Shown: positions 35,932 to 45,116 of the stretch, piece by piece
Numbering within the stretch: the stretch's first letter is position 1
Layout of the letters: the number at the start of each line of letters is the position of its first letter
DNA from: Maritimibacter sp.
Lineage (GTDB): Bacteria; Pseudomonadota; Alphaproteobacteria; Rhodobacterales; Rhodobacteraceae
Direction: 5' to 3'
Assembly (NCBI GenBank): GCA_002701395.1
Contig: NZVC01000043.1
Coordinates: 129,525-193,117 of the forward strand
Length of the DNA: 63,593 bases
Position numbers and translations under genes: made by a program
The notes under the pieces: generated by a model
The model's input: only the letters and a program-made list of their open reading frames with translations
The model's database searches: none
Told to the model about the DNA's origin: nothing

Positions 35932-37138
35932 CACCGGCGGTCGCGGAATCCTGATGCTCAGTTGTCAGATGATGCCCGAAGTGTTTGGGGGCGCCGAACA
36001 GCAATGCCTCCGCCTGAGCCGGGCGCTGAGGGCGATGGGCGAGCGGCCCCAGATCCTGACCAGCGTCAGCACCGACGGCATCCCGGAGTACGAAAATGTG
36101 GACGGCGTCCCGATCACACGTCTTCGGGTGCCGTCCCCGCCCCAGATGGGTGGGCGCAGGATATTATCGTCGGTGAAATGGATGCTGGCGGCGCAGAAAT
36201 GGATCACGCAGCACGCGGGCGAAATCTCGTTGATCCACTGTCACCAAGCGAAACTGAACGCCTGGGTCGGGGTGCGTGCGGCGAAACGTCTTGGCGTCCC
36301 GTCGCTGGTCAAGCTTGGGACGGCGGGCCAAAATCTTGATTTCTACAGCCTCGAGCGAAAGAAATTCGTCTGGGGCAAAGTCGCCGCGCAAGAGATTGCT
36401 AGGGATGCGACGCGGATCGTGTCGATCAGCAAGGAAATGTACGACGACACGCGGGCCTTTGGTATCCCCGAGCCGCGCTGTCAGCTTATCCCGAACGGGG
36501 TTGAACCCGTAACCCCGATCACGGCTGAAGAACGAGCGTCCCTACGCGCCGAACTCGGTGTTCTGCCGGGCGAGCGATTGCTGCTGTTTGTGGGGCGAAT
36601 GGAGCGGCAAAAGAACGTCGAGACGTTGCTGACGGCACTTTCGCAGATACCGTATGACCGCTTTCCGACGCGCCTTGCGATGTTGGGCGACGGTGCCCTG
36701 CTCGATGTTCACCGCGACATGGCGCGATCGGTCGGTCTTGGTGGTCGAGCCGTGTTCGTGGGGCGGGTCTCGGACGTCGGGCGCTACCTTGGGGCCTCTG
36801 ACCTTTTAGTTCTGCCCGCGCTCGCCGAGGGCATGTCCAATGCGTTGCTGGAAGCAATGGCCGCCGGCGTGCCGCAAGTGGCGTCCAGCGTCTCGGGCAA
36901 CACGGACCTGATCGTTCAGGGCGAGACCGGTTGGCTTTATGGAGCGCCCCGCGACGCCGATGCGCTTCGGGCCAAAATAGAAACGGCGCTGTCGATGAAA
37001 GACGCCGCGCTGGATAACGTCGGCGCATCAGCACAGCACCGGGTGCAGGAGTTCTATTCCATAGAGGCGGTGGCGAGACGATACCTCGCCCTATATGACG
37101 ATTTGCTGTCGGAAACTCAGATACATGCCGTCGCCTAG
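35924..37138 (+). CDS. Glycosyltransferase family 4 (GT-B)
   Basis: 404 residues. The N-terminal acceptor domain has LSCQMMPEVFGGAEQQCLRL and ISLIHCHQAKLNAWVG. The C-terminal domain has LLFVGRMERQKNVETLLTAL, then LAMLGDGALLDVH and DLLVLPALAEGMSNALLEAM, where the E-x7-E donor motif lies. The ATG at 35924 is preceded by AAGGAAG and overlaps the sulfotransferase stop by 8 bases. The frame is open further upstream only because it shadows the sulfotransferase. Its end overlaps the following GT2 gene by 14 bases. Confidence 0.88.
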   Translation: MSDTGGRGILMLSCQMMPEVFGGAEQQCLRLSRALRAMGERPQILTSVSTDGIPEYENVDGVPITRLRVPSPPQMGGRRILSSVKWMLAAQKWITQHAGEISLIHCHQAKLNAWVGVRAAKRLGVPSLVKLGTAGQNLDFYSLERKKFVWGKVAAQEIARDATRIVSISKEMYDDTRAFGIPEPRCQLIPNGVEPVTPITAEERASLRAELGVLPGERLLLFVGRMERQKNVETLLTALSQIPYDRFPTRLAMLGDGALLDVHRDMARSVGLGGRAVFVGRVSDVGRYLGASDLLVLPALAEGMSNALLEAMAAGVPQVASSVSGNTDLIVQGETGWLYGAPRDADALRAKIETALSMKDAALDNVGASAQHRVQEFYSIEAVARRYLALYDDLLSETQIHAVA

Positions 37139-38105
37139 CTTCACAGTCATCATCATCTCCTACAACCAGGAGGATAGCATCGTAGAATGCATCGAAAGCG
37201 TGCTGGCGCAGACCGCCTTTGACAGCATCGCTGAAATTCTCGTGGTTGACGATGCGTCGACGGATGGCTCTGTGGAGGCGGCGGAGAAAGCGGCAGAGAG
37301 GCAATCCAAGGTCCGGATCGTCCGGCGCGAGACCAACAGCGGCGGTGCCGCCGCGCCTCGCAACGACGGTTTGCGGATCGCAAAGGGCAGTCATATCGCC
37401 TTTCTCGATGGCGACGACATCTGGCTGCCGAACAAGCTGGAGACAGAGCTAGCGGTGCTGGAAAGGCATCCGGGTGTTGGCTTGATTTATTGCGACTTCG
37501 TGACCTTCTCGCAGGACTACGACGACCGCCGTACCGTCTGCAGGCATGTGGATGCGGACGATACTAACCAGCTTGAGAAGTTCTTCGTCCGGGGCGGACC
37601 GATCCTGCCGTCGTGCGCCGTAGTGTCCGCCGAGGCGGTCAGGGCCGCAGGTCTGATGAACGAGAACCTGCGATTTAACGAAGAGCAGGAATTCTGGCTT
37701 CGCATCCTGACTACGTCGCGGGCGCAGCATATCCGCGAGGCGCTGGTGCGCAGGCGTGCGTGGGAGGGAAGCCTTGGCTCGGTGACTTACGGGCTGGAGA
37801 ATATCGCCTGCAAGCGTCAGATCACCAAGATCATGCTAAACCTGCAGCCTGACCTCGAACGCGTGGCGCCGAAACGTGAGGCACAGATCGAGTTCAAGAC
37901 GGCAGTTCACTACTTCAGGCTAAACGACAAAGCCTCTGCCCGCGCTTATTTGCGCAAGGCCATCGCTCTTGACGGCTCCTTGCGCAAGGCCCAGCTTTAC
38001 CTCGCGATCTCCTATGTCACTGCCCGGCCCGAGACGTTTCTGACCCACGCCCGCCATCTTGCATCCCGTGCCCGGTCCCTTTCGATGGGTGGCGCACGCA
38101 AGTGA
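37125..38105 (+). CDS. Glycosyltransferase family 2 (GT-A)
   Basis: 326 residues. FTVIIISYNQEDSIVECIES starts the GT-A fold. ILVVDDASTDGSVEA holds the nucleotide-binding Asp pair, and HIAFLDGDDIWLPNKL holds the metal-binding DxD. A short TPR-like helical tail (DKASARAYLRKAIALDG) ends the protein, a common feature of EPS GT2 enzymes. The start is the ATG at 37125, inside the end of the previous gene. The stop overlaps the next gene's GTG by 4 bases. Sugar specificity unknown. Confidence 0.87.
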   Translation: MPSPSFTVIIISYNQEDSIVECIESVLAQTAFDSIAEILVVDDASTDGSVEAAEKAAERQSKVRIVRRETNSGGAAAPRNDGLRIAKGSHIAFLDGDDIWLPNKLETELAVLERHPGVGLIYCDFVTFSQDYDDRRTVCRHVDADDTNQLEKFFVRGGPILPSCAVVSAEAVRAAGLMNENLRFNEEQEFWLRILTTSRAQHIREALVRRRAWEGSLGSVTYGLENIACKRQITKIMLNLQPDLERVAPKREAQIEFKTAVHYFRLNDKASARAYLRKAIALDGSLRKAQLYLAISYVTARPETFLTHARHLASRARSLSMGGARK

Positions 38106-39265
38106 GGATCGTCCACGCAATCACCTGCCTGCTGCGCGCGGGCGCCGAGGAGAACACCATCGCAACCTGCAATGCGCAGGCGGCCCGCGGTTATGACGTG
38201 TGGCTGGTCTTTGGGCGCGACGTTGATCAATCGACGCTGGCGATGGTCGATGACCGGGTCCAGACCGTGCAGGAGTCGATCCTCCTTCGAGAGATTTCAC
38301 CCGTCGCCGACGCGAGGGCCACCTTTCGTCTGACACGGTTTTTTCGTGAGATTGCCCCGGACGTCGTTCACACGCACCAGTCGAAGGCCGGGTTTCTGGC
38401 CCGCTATGCCGCCAGACGTGCAAAGGTGCCGATCATTCTGCATGGCGTTCATATCCTGCCGTTCTTGAACGTTTCCGCGCCCAAACGCGCAGTTTATCTT
38501 GCGATGGAACGTCTTGTAGCGCCCTACACAGACGCCTTCTTGTCCGTATCGAAGGGTATGCGGGATGCGGGTATTGCAGCCGGTCTGGGCAAGCCTGACC
38601 AGCATCACATCGTCTATTCCGGAATGGACCTTGAACGGTTCCGCAACGCCTCGGTGCCCGATGGCCGCCCGACGGGGAGTATGATTGTCTTCGTTGCGTC
38701 CCTTGAAGAGCGCAAGCAACACAGCGCCTTCATCAGGATCTTCGCCAATCTGGTCGGGCGCCACCCGGACCTAACGCTGTGCCTGTTTGGTCAAGGCGAA
38801 TTGGAAGATCCGCTGAAGGCGGAAGTGGCGGACCTGGGTGTCGGGGGAAACGTCAGGTTCATGGGCTTCCGTTCAGACGTCGAGCAGTGGATTGCAGCGG
38901 CTGACATCTGCGTCCTGCCGTCGCTCCGCGAGGGTCTGCCCCGCGTCGTCGTTCAGTACGTGGCTGCTGGGAAGCCGGTCGTGGTCACGGACCTGCCGGG
39001 TATCGAAGAAATCGTTCAGGACGGAGAGAACGGCTTTGTCGTCGGGATGAAGGCGTTCGGAGATATGGAGAATGTAATCGAACGCTTGCTGAGCGAGCAT
39101 GGCCTTGCAGAGAGAATGGCGCGTGCCTCGCGAGTGGTCGATCTGTCCCGCTGGTCGGTCGCGGGCATGGAGCCGAAGATCAACGAGATCGTTTTGGGCC
39201 TGTTCCGGAAGAAGGGTCTTGAAGCGCGGATAGGTCCTCACGCGGTGTCCGCACCGGCGAAATGA
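38102..39265 (+). CDS. Glycosyltransferase family 4 (GT-B)
   Basis: 387 residues. MRIVHAITCLLRAGAEENTI opens the N-terminal domain, with the acceptor-side motif DVVHTHQSKAGFLARYAAR. The C-terminal domain has IVFVASLEERKQHSAFIRIF, then LCLFGQGELEDPL and ICVLPSLREGLPRVVVQYVA. It resembles WcaL/RfaG-like enzymes that extend a lipid-linked oligosaccharide. The start is GTG within a 4-base overlap. It is the last gene of the 35.0-39.3 kb operon. Confidence 0.87.
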   Translation: MRIVHAITCLLRAGAEENTIATCNAQAARGYDVWLVFGRDVDQSTLAMVDDRVQTVQESILLREISPVADARATFRLTRFFREIAPDVVHTHQSKAGFLARYAARRAKVPIILHGVHILPFLNVSAPKRAVYLAMERLVAPYTDAFLSVSKGMRDAGIAAGLGKPDQHHIVYSGMDLERFRNASVPDGRPTGSMIVFVASLEERKQHSAFIRIFANLVGRHPDLTLCLFGQGELEDPLKAEVADLGVGGNVRFMGFRSDVEQWIAAADICVLPSLREGLPRVVVQYVAAGKPVVVTDLPGIEEIVQDGENGFVVGMKAFGDMENVIERLLSEHGLAERMARASRVVDLSRWSVAGMEPKINEIVLGLFRKKGLEARIGPHAVSAPAK

Positions 39266-39642
39266 GCGGCTGTCCATAACGTGCCGAGACTGCGGTCGCG
39301 TCCGGTTGCCCTTGCGCCTTTTGCCGATCGCCGTGACAGTCTGAAAGAAAAATTTATCCAAGCTCAAAGCAATCGATCCGACCGTCGCACCTAAAGCAGC
39401 GCCCGGAGATTTTCCAGCTTTTGCCTAATTTTAGCCATCTTGCACTCGCGCTGCCCTCAACGGGGCGCTGCGACGCAGGATGGTCGGTTTTCGGCGGCTC
39501 CGGCGTCCGCGTGTCAGAAACTGTTTGCCAATAAAATAATGAAACTATTTAACTGATAACCATAACAAGCCTACCTATCGTTGCAGCGAAAATAGTTAGC
39601 GGCGGCCAACTGCCGGACGAATCATTTTGGGATGAGGGTAGT
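39266..39642. promoter_or_regulatory. Intergenic region upstream of the sugar transferase gene
   Basis: 377 bases without a gene. A marked AT-rich patch at about 39525-39570 (ataaaataatgaaactattt) probably contains the promoter of the sugar transferase gene and may bind a regulator. GAGGG before the ATG is the ribosome site. Confidence 0.45.
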
Positions 39643-40359
39643 ATGGATTTGACGTTTGTATCCGCAGGAGCGGCTTGTCCGCTGTGTAACGTAAACAGTC
39701 CCTGCTTCAATTGCAGCACTGCTGCGTTAGCGGAAAGTCAGCCTGCAGGACGGTTCTCCAAACGGCTCTTCGATTTGGTCTTCAGTGGCCTTGCGATCGC
39801 CGCAGGAGCGGTTCTGTTCGTCGCTATCGCCGTGTTGATCCGGTTGCTAAGTCCGGGTCCGATCATATTCAGGCACGAGCGTATCGGGTTTCAAGGGGCT
39901 CGGTTTGACTGCCTCAAATTTCGCACGATGAAGGTTGGTGCAGACAAGATCCTGGAAGACCACCTGGCTGCGAACCCCAAGGCGCGAATAGAGTTTGAAT
40001 CGACCCGAAAACTTCGGAACGACCCTCGGATTATCCCGCTGATCGGTCATGCCCTCCGCAAAAGCAGTCTCGATGAAATCCCGCAGTTCGTGAACGTTCT
40101 TCGCGGGGAAATGAGCGTCGTCGGACCCCGCCCGGTTACACGGAAGGAAGTCGACTTGTACGGCCCAAGGATGACGTCGTACCTCAGCGCACGTCCGGGG
40201 ATCACCGGTCTTTGGCAGGTCTCGGGCCGTAACCATTTGACCTTTGCCGAGCGTTGCAAGCTGGACGAGAGCTACGTCCGCGATTGGTCCTTCAATAGCG
40301 ACATACGGATCATTCTTCGTACCGGTCGTACTGTGCTAAGCGGGGAAGGGGCTTTTTGA
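39643..40359 (+). CDS. Undecaprenyl-phosphate sugar-1-phosphate transferase (ExoY/WcaJ type)
   Basis: 238-residue initiating enzyme that loads the first sugar phosphate onto undecaprenyl phosphate at the inner membrane. After a roughly 36-residue extension come [20 protein letters not shown] (membrane helix), [20 protein letters not shown] and [20 protein letters not shown]. Then [11 protein letters not shown] and [15 protein letters not shown] complete the bacterial sugar-transferase signature. It has no additional N-terminal helices, as in ExoY. The extension has a CxxC-x5-CxxC pattern (C12, C15, C21, C24), unusual for this family. It stands alone with its own upstream region. Confidence 0.92.
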   Translation: MDLTFVSAGAACPLCNVNSPCFNCSTAALAESQPAGRFSKRLFDLVFSGLAIAAGAVLFVAIAVLIRLLSPGPIIFRHERIGFQGARFDCLKFRTMKVGADKILEDHLAANPKARIEFESTRKLRNDPRIIPLIGHALRKSSLDEIPQFVNVLRGEMSVVGPRPVTRKEVDLYGPRMTSYLSARPGITGLWQVSGRNHLTFAERCKLDESYVRDWSFNSDIRIILRTGRTVLSGEGAF

Positions 40360-40424
40360 CCGCCCCTTCATAAAGCCGCAGCACGTCCTGATCACTACAT
40401 AGCGCGCAAGTTCTTAATAAACCG

Positions 40425-43415
40425 TTAACGGCTGTGAAATTGGCGCATTGCCTGTTTCAGGGCGACGCGCCGATGCCTCAGCACGTTCGTCTGACGAGGC
40501 GCAGGCAGTTTTCCTCGCATTTCGTCGGGCCCGTCTGTCGGCGATAGTTCCATTCGTCCTATTCGCAAATGACGGTCGAACACGTTCGCCGGCTTCCCGC
40601 TGGTGGTCACACCCACTGCATAGCCGTTATCTTCGAAGATCCGCTCGACTATCTCGCTGTGATCGCCGTAGGGGTATGCGATGGTGTCGACTGCATGGCC
40701 GATCTGCTGCTCGATCTCGGTCTTCGACATTAGCGCTTCCGAAGCGACCTCGTCGTGCGAGAGTGTGGTGAGGAGCGGGTGCGTCATCGTGTGCGAGCCG
40801 ATCTGCACGCCCTCTGCGACGAGTTCGCGGATTTGATCCCAGTTCATAAGAGGCGCTGGTGGGCCAAACCTGCTGTCCCACTCCGCGTCTTTCCCAACCA
40901 GCCCGGGCACGACGAAGACCGTCGCAGGGAACCCATACTTTTGCAGGATTGGCCAGGCGTGCTCGCGGAAGTCGACATAGCCGTCGTCGAAGGTGATCAA
41001 AACCGCGCGGCCGGGTACGCCGCGGCAGCGATCGGTCGAGCGCTGCCACGCGTCAAGCGTGATGCCGTGATAGCCGTTGTCCGCCAGATAACGCATCTGC
41101 ATATCGAACTGCTCGGGGGTGACACGATACGGGTCCAACCCCGGATTCCCTTTATTCGCGACGCGATGGTACATCAGGATCGGCAGCCTGTCGGTGACCT
41201 CCACCTGCTTGAACCGCGCGCAACCGTTCCATTCAATCTGGGACGAAACGTAAAGGTTCAGGTCCTCGGCACGCTCGATGTCGATGAGTGCGGGTGTGGG
41301 AACGGCGGCGTTGGATCCCTTCGTCGTTTCCAGAAGCTGGATGCGGTAAAGATCGCTTCTGAACTCCTTGACCAGTCGTAGGCCGTCGGTGTCAGCAAAG
41401 ATCTTCCCGATCGAACGTGCGTCGAAGTTGTGCCCCCATTCGAACCCGGTCTCTTCGGGACGGATGGCGGCGACGTTGCCATGCGCCATCAGGATCAAGC
41501 CACCGGGGTTAAGGTGTTTCTGAAGGCGTGCGGCAAGAGAGCGGATCTCGGAACCGCGCTCGAAATAGTAAAGGACCTCGCTGCAAATAATCAGGTCGAA
41601 TTTCCCGGGGACCGGGTCGCGAATGAGGTCGAGCGTCTGGTACTGGATGTTTGTGTGCGCGGAACACGCCTCTGCCGCCCGCTGCACCGCCGTCTCTGAG
41701 ATATCGGTTGCGACCAATTCGTCGACCAGCGGTGCTATAAGTTGCGTGAAGTGGCCCTCGGCGCAGGCAAGTTCCAGCCCGCGCCCGAAACGGCGATTGG
41801 GAAGCGCGTCAATGGTTTGCTGGTACTTCGTCTGCTCGTAGGTGTTCGTGTAGTCCCACGGATCCTGCGTGGAAAAGATCCCCTCCCAGTAGTCCGTTCC
41901 GTAATCGGACGCCACCGTGACCGTATGCTGGCGGTTCTTTGACATCGCGTTGGCTGGCGAGGGGGTGGGGGTGTCCGCATCCGGTTCCTCGGCGGTTCGC
42001 AGGATGCCTGACGCCTTTATCATTTCCTCGCCATGCAGGATCGCGAATTGGCGCAGCGCAGCCCGTCGCGAGGCAGGTTCGAGCTGGCTCAGGTAGCCGG
42101 CAAACCGGACGAACGACCGCCGGAACACCGTCTTTGCCATGGGCCCCATCAGTGGCAACGCGTCCCAGCCTTTCTTCCGCAGAATGTGCGCCGCGATGCG
42201 TCCGCCCATCCGCTCGGCCACGGCGTCGAGTATCCGCTGCGCCGCGACATGGCCGTCCCGCACGTCGAGCGTTACCGTCCCGAACCGCTTATCACAGCGG
42301 TACACGTTAATGGACACCTGATTGTGGCCGGTCGGCACGTCCAGCGATGAGATCGGATCTATCACGTCGATCGTCGTCCAGTACGTGCCGCCGATCACCG
42401 TCGGTTCGCGCAGGTGCGCGTGGCGGAACACAAGCGTCTCCAGCAGGCGAAGCGTTCGTTGCTTCAATTTCGGGTCGCCGCAGCGGTCTTCGATGGTTTC
42501 CAGAAGATCCGTGATGCGGGGCCAATAATCCGACCAGTTACTTTGAAGCTCTCCGGTCCCGTGCGATATCGCATCGTGGATCGTCGAGGCCAGCCCGTAG
42601 GGCGTGATGTCGGCATTTGCAAAATCACAATCGTCGTCAAGGATCTCTTTGCCGCTACCCCCAGTCGCGATGTCGAGGATGGCCGCCCATATCAAATGCA
42701 TGGCGAGCGTGTGGGCCATGGCATCCGGTGGCGTACCCTCGGCCCATTGAGGATCGGGATCCGGAACGCGGGCGTCGGGCTGGTGGCCGCGGCGAATGAC
42801 CTTGGCCCCGTCGGCGGCTAGGTTGTGTGCGGCGGATCGGGACAACGAACCGGCGCGAAGGCGAATGAACGCAAGAACTTCGGACGTGTTTGCGAACTTG
42901 CCCTTGGAGCGCGCAAGCCTTTGCCAAAGGTCCCAATCCTCGCAGGTTTTCAACGTTTCATCCCAGCCGCCGACTTCGAGGATAAGCGATCGACGAAGCA
43001 GTCCGCAATGGACGGCGATCGGGCAGTCGTGCGCCGTAGTGTTGAAAAACTCTTGCCGCGGAACCGGATGCCAGTACTTGCCCCGCTCTCCATGCTCGTC
43101 GACGTCAACCGCAGCGCAAAAAGCGCCGTCTAGCTTCCGTCGCGTGACGCGCGGCAGCAACTTCTTCAGGAAGTCCGGTGAAACCCAATCGTCGCTGTCC
43201 AGAAAAACGACATATGTGGCGGTCGTCGCCTTCATACCGCTGTTCCTTGCGGCGCTGGCGCCGGCATTCTCTTGCTGAACAAGATTGATCCGGCTGTCGC
43301 GTCCTGCCCAGTCCCGCGCCAAGTCAGCGGTTGCATCCGCCGAGCCATCATCGACGATCACGATATCCCAATCTTCGACGGACTGCGCCCGCACACTTTC
43401 AATGGTCTCGCTCAA
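40425..43415 (-). CDS. Three-domain protein: GT2 + NodS-like methyltransferase + NodB-like deacetylase
   Basis: 996 residues as opened by a TTG. Residues 1-220 are a GT-A glycosyltransferase (IVIVDDGSADATADLA, FLDSDDWVSPDFL), followed by a long helical linker. At about 505-690 lies a SAM methyltransferase of the NodS type (DYWEGIFSTQDPWDY, LELACAEGHFTQLIAP, DLIICSEVLYYF). At about 745-960 lies a NodB-type polysaccharide deacetylase (LPILMYHRV, VLITFDDGYVDF with metal-site Asp-Asp, GSHTMTHPLL, AYPYGDHS). It could add, N- or O-methylate and deacetylate a sugar of the EPS. The TTG leaves out the first strand FIIPAYNAALH, so the true start is upstream and non-standard, or a frame error is present at 43463-43468. 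Confidence 0.85.
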   Translation of the reverse strand: MSETIESVRAQSVEDWDIVIVDDGSADATADLARDWAGRDSRINLVQQENAGASAARNSGMKATTATYVVFLDSDDWVSPDFLKKLLPRVTRRKLDGAFCAAVDVDEHGERGKYWHPVPRQEFFNTTAHDCPIAVHCGLLRRSLILEVGGWDETLKTCEDWDLWQRLARSKGKFANTSEVLAFIRLRAGSLSRSAAHNLAADGAKVIRRGHQPDARVPDPDPQWAEGTPPDAMAHTLAMHLIWAAILDIATGGSGKEILDDDCDFANADITPYGLASTIHDAISHGTGELQSNWSDYWPRITDLLETIEDRCGDPKLKQRTLRLLETLVFRHAHLREPTVIGGTYWTTIDVIDPISSLDVPTGHNQVSINVYRCDKRFGTVTLDVRDGHVAAQRILDAVAERMGGRIAAHILRKKGWDALPLMGPMAKTVFRRSFVRFAGYLSQLEPASRRAALRQFAILHGEEMIKASGILRTAEEPDADTPTPSPANAMSKNRQHTVTVASDYGTDYWEGIFSTQDPWDYTNTYEQTKYQQTIDALPNRRFGRGLELACAEGHFTQLIAPLVDELVATDISETAVQRAAEACSAHTNIQYQTLDLIRDPVPGKFDLIICSEVLYYFERGSEIRSLAARLQKHLNPGGLILMAHGNVAAIRPEETGFEWGHNFDARSIGKIFADTDGLRLVKEFRSDLYRIQLLETTKGSNAAVPTPALIDIERAEDLNLYVSSQIEWNGCARFKQVEVTDRLPILMYHRVANKGNPGLDPYRVTPEQFDMQMRYLADNGYHGITLDAWQRSTDRCRGVPGRAVLITFDDGYVDFREHAWPILQKYGFPATVFVVPGLVGKDAEWDSRFGPPAPLMNWDQIRELVAEGVQIGSHTMTHPLLTTLSHDEVASEALMSKTEIEQQIGHAVDTIAYPYGDHSEIVERIFEDNGYAVGVTTSGKPANVFDRHLRIGRMELSPTDGPDEMRGKLPAPRQTNVLRHRRVALKQAMRQFHSR

Positions 43416-43543
43416 ATGAAGAGCGGCGTTGTAGGCCGGGATGATGAAGGCGACGTCGGCGATTTTTTCGGTCCTTTTGGTCTGATATCAAAGAGTCTTA
43501 AAGGGGCGGCGGGGCGGAACAAGCCCGCCCAGTCAACTCCTGA

Positions 43544-44683
43544 TCAATTCCGGCCCTTTAAGGCACATTTCTGGTCGGTGTCGCCTCGAGAGGGTTGAGC
43601 CGGTTTGCCGATTTCATGAGCAAACAGGCGCTCCAGTTGCGCATCGAAATCCTGAAGGCGTTCGAATTTGCGGGTGTTTTTGACGGTCTCCTCGGCCAGA
43701 ACGCCGTCACATGGATCGAGGTCGAAGAAGTCCGGCGCACTCTCGCGCTTCGGATCAAGCACCTTGGTACCGAACCGATGCCTGACCGCCTTGAAACGGT
43801 TCTTTAGGCGGTACAAGATTTCTTGCGCGGCACCGCGGGGGGCGCTTCGCAGGAAGCTTGAAAGCGAAGCCAAACACTCCTTGATCGCTCCGTCTTTCAG
43901 GAACTTGAGCCACGCGTAATTGTGAGCCGCAGCGAGCGCGGCGCGTCTGAGGCCGGGCGGGATGCCGGGTCCGTTCGCGGAGGTGCCGATCACCAAAATC
44001 AGCGACCCTGCCATCTCGCTGTGGTGCAGCGTCGCGCAATCCGAGTGTCGCCGGTAGCCCGTCAGGAACTCCGGTACGACATCGATACGGAAATGCTTGA
44101 GCAGCCGAAGGTGAAAATCCCTGTCCTCACAATGGCTCTTGGCCGTATCAAACCCTCCAACAGCAAGTGCTGCGTCGCGCCGGACCAGTAGGTTGCTGCC
44201 ATTTCCTATGTGGTTGATGACCAGATGGCTGCCGTACAGATAGCCACGCGAGTATCGGGTTGGGCCGTTCTTAAGTACCTTTCCGTGACGGCCGATAATC
44301 CTGAACAGCGAATAGCAGGCGGCCCAATCCGGCTGATCGCAATGCTTCGCCATCGCGGCGACCTGTTTTTCAATCTTCGTCGGATGCCATAGGTCATCGG
44401 CGTCGAGAAAAGCGACATAGTCACCTTTCGCCGCGTTCATCCCGATGTTCCGTGCGCTGGAAACACCAAGATGCTGGCTTGGTATCCATCGGACTTGTGG
44501 ATAAGTACTTGCGAGTAAGGCGAGGGTACTCCTGCTATCGTCCGAAGACCCATCATCGATCGCAATAACTTCAATGTTTCTATAGGTTTGGTCGCAGGCG
44601 GATTTAATCGAGGCCGTAAGGAAGGGCTCCGCATTGAAAACAGGAACCACGATGGAAACAAGAGGCTTCAATTCGTAACTCAA
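43544..44683 (-). CDS. Glycosyltransferase family 2 (GT-A)
   Basis: 379 residues. VSIVVPVFNAEPFLTASIKS starts the GT-A fold. VIAIDDGSSDDSRS and YVAFLDADDLWHPTKI carry the nucleotide and metal Asp residues. The C-terminal part has CEDRDFHLRLLKH, the typical ED-x-D acceptor-site motif. The start is TTG (MSYELKPL). A GC-rich hairpin (gggcgg/ccgccc, around 43505-43525) follows on the same strand before the three-domain gene, which may reduce read-through. Sugar specificity unknown. Confidence 0.86.
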   Translation of the reverse strand: MSYELKPLVSIVVPVFNAEPFLTASIKSACDQTYRNIEVIAIDDGSSDDSRSTLALLASTYPQVRWIPSQHLGVSSARNIGMNAAKGDYVAFLDADDLWHPTKIEKQVAAMAKHCDQPDWAACYSLFRIIGRHGKVLKNGPTRYSRGYLYGSHLVINHIGNGSNLLVRRDAALAVGGFDTAKSHCEDRDFHLRLLKHFRIDVVPEFLTGYRRHSDCATLHHSEMAGSLILVIGTSANGPGIPPGLRRAALAAAHNYAWLKFLKDGAIKECLASLSSFLRSAPRGAAQEILYRLKNRFKAVRHRFGTKVLDPKRESAPDFFDLDPCDGVLAEETVKNTRKFERLQDFDAQLERLFAHEIGKPAQPSRGDTDQKCALKGRN

Positions 44684-45116
44684 GCCCTAAAGTATCGCAT
44701 AATTCTCACGTCACCAGCGATGGCAGCACTTATCCGAAGGCGTACCATAATGACATGGCCGCAGCCTGCGTCTTGGAAAGATATACTGCGACGTAACCAA
44801 AGGGCAATTACTTCCTTTGGCGACAAGGGCACGGTCTGGCACGCCGGACGAGGGCGTAGGCGGGTATAAGCAACCCTAGCCCGTGAAAACCGATTCAAAA
44901 CTGTGTACGTGTGCCCGGGAGCCGATACATCGGAGGTCATGACGCAATCGCTGCGCGGAGCTCTTGTCAGTGGCAGCCAAGCTGATACGGTTGATCTGAA
45001 CGATATTCAGGCTGCGGAATTACCTTGGTCGCTCTCTCTTTCCCGAACATAAAGACTTGCGCCTTGTCCGCTTCCATTTGCGTCGCGTCTTTTGGTTTTG
45101 CGATGCTGTGTCGGGT
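44684..45116. promoter_or_regulatory. Divergent region between a GT2 gene and the ABC exporter
   Basis: 433 bases with no convincing gene. It should hold promoters for both directions. The part at 45057-45116 is open in phase with the exporter and could add 20 residues if a TTG were used. Confidence 0.4.
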
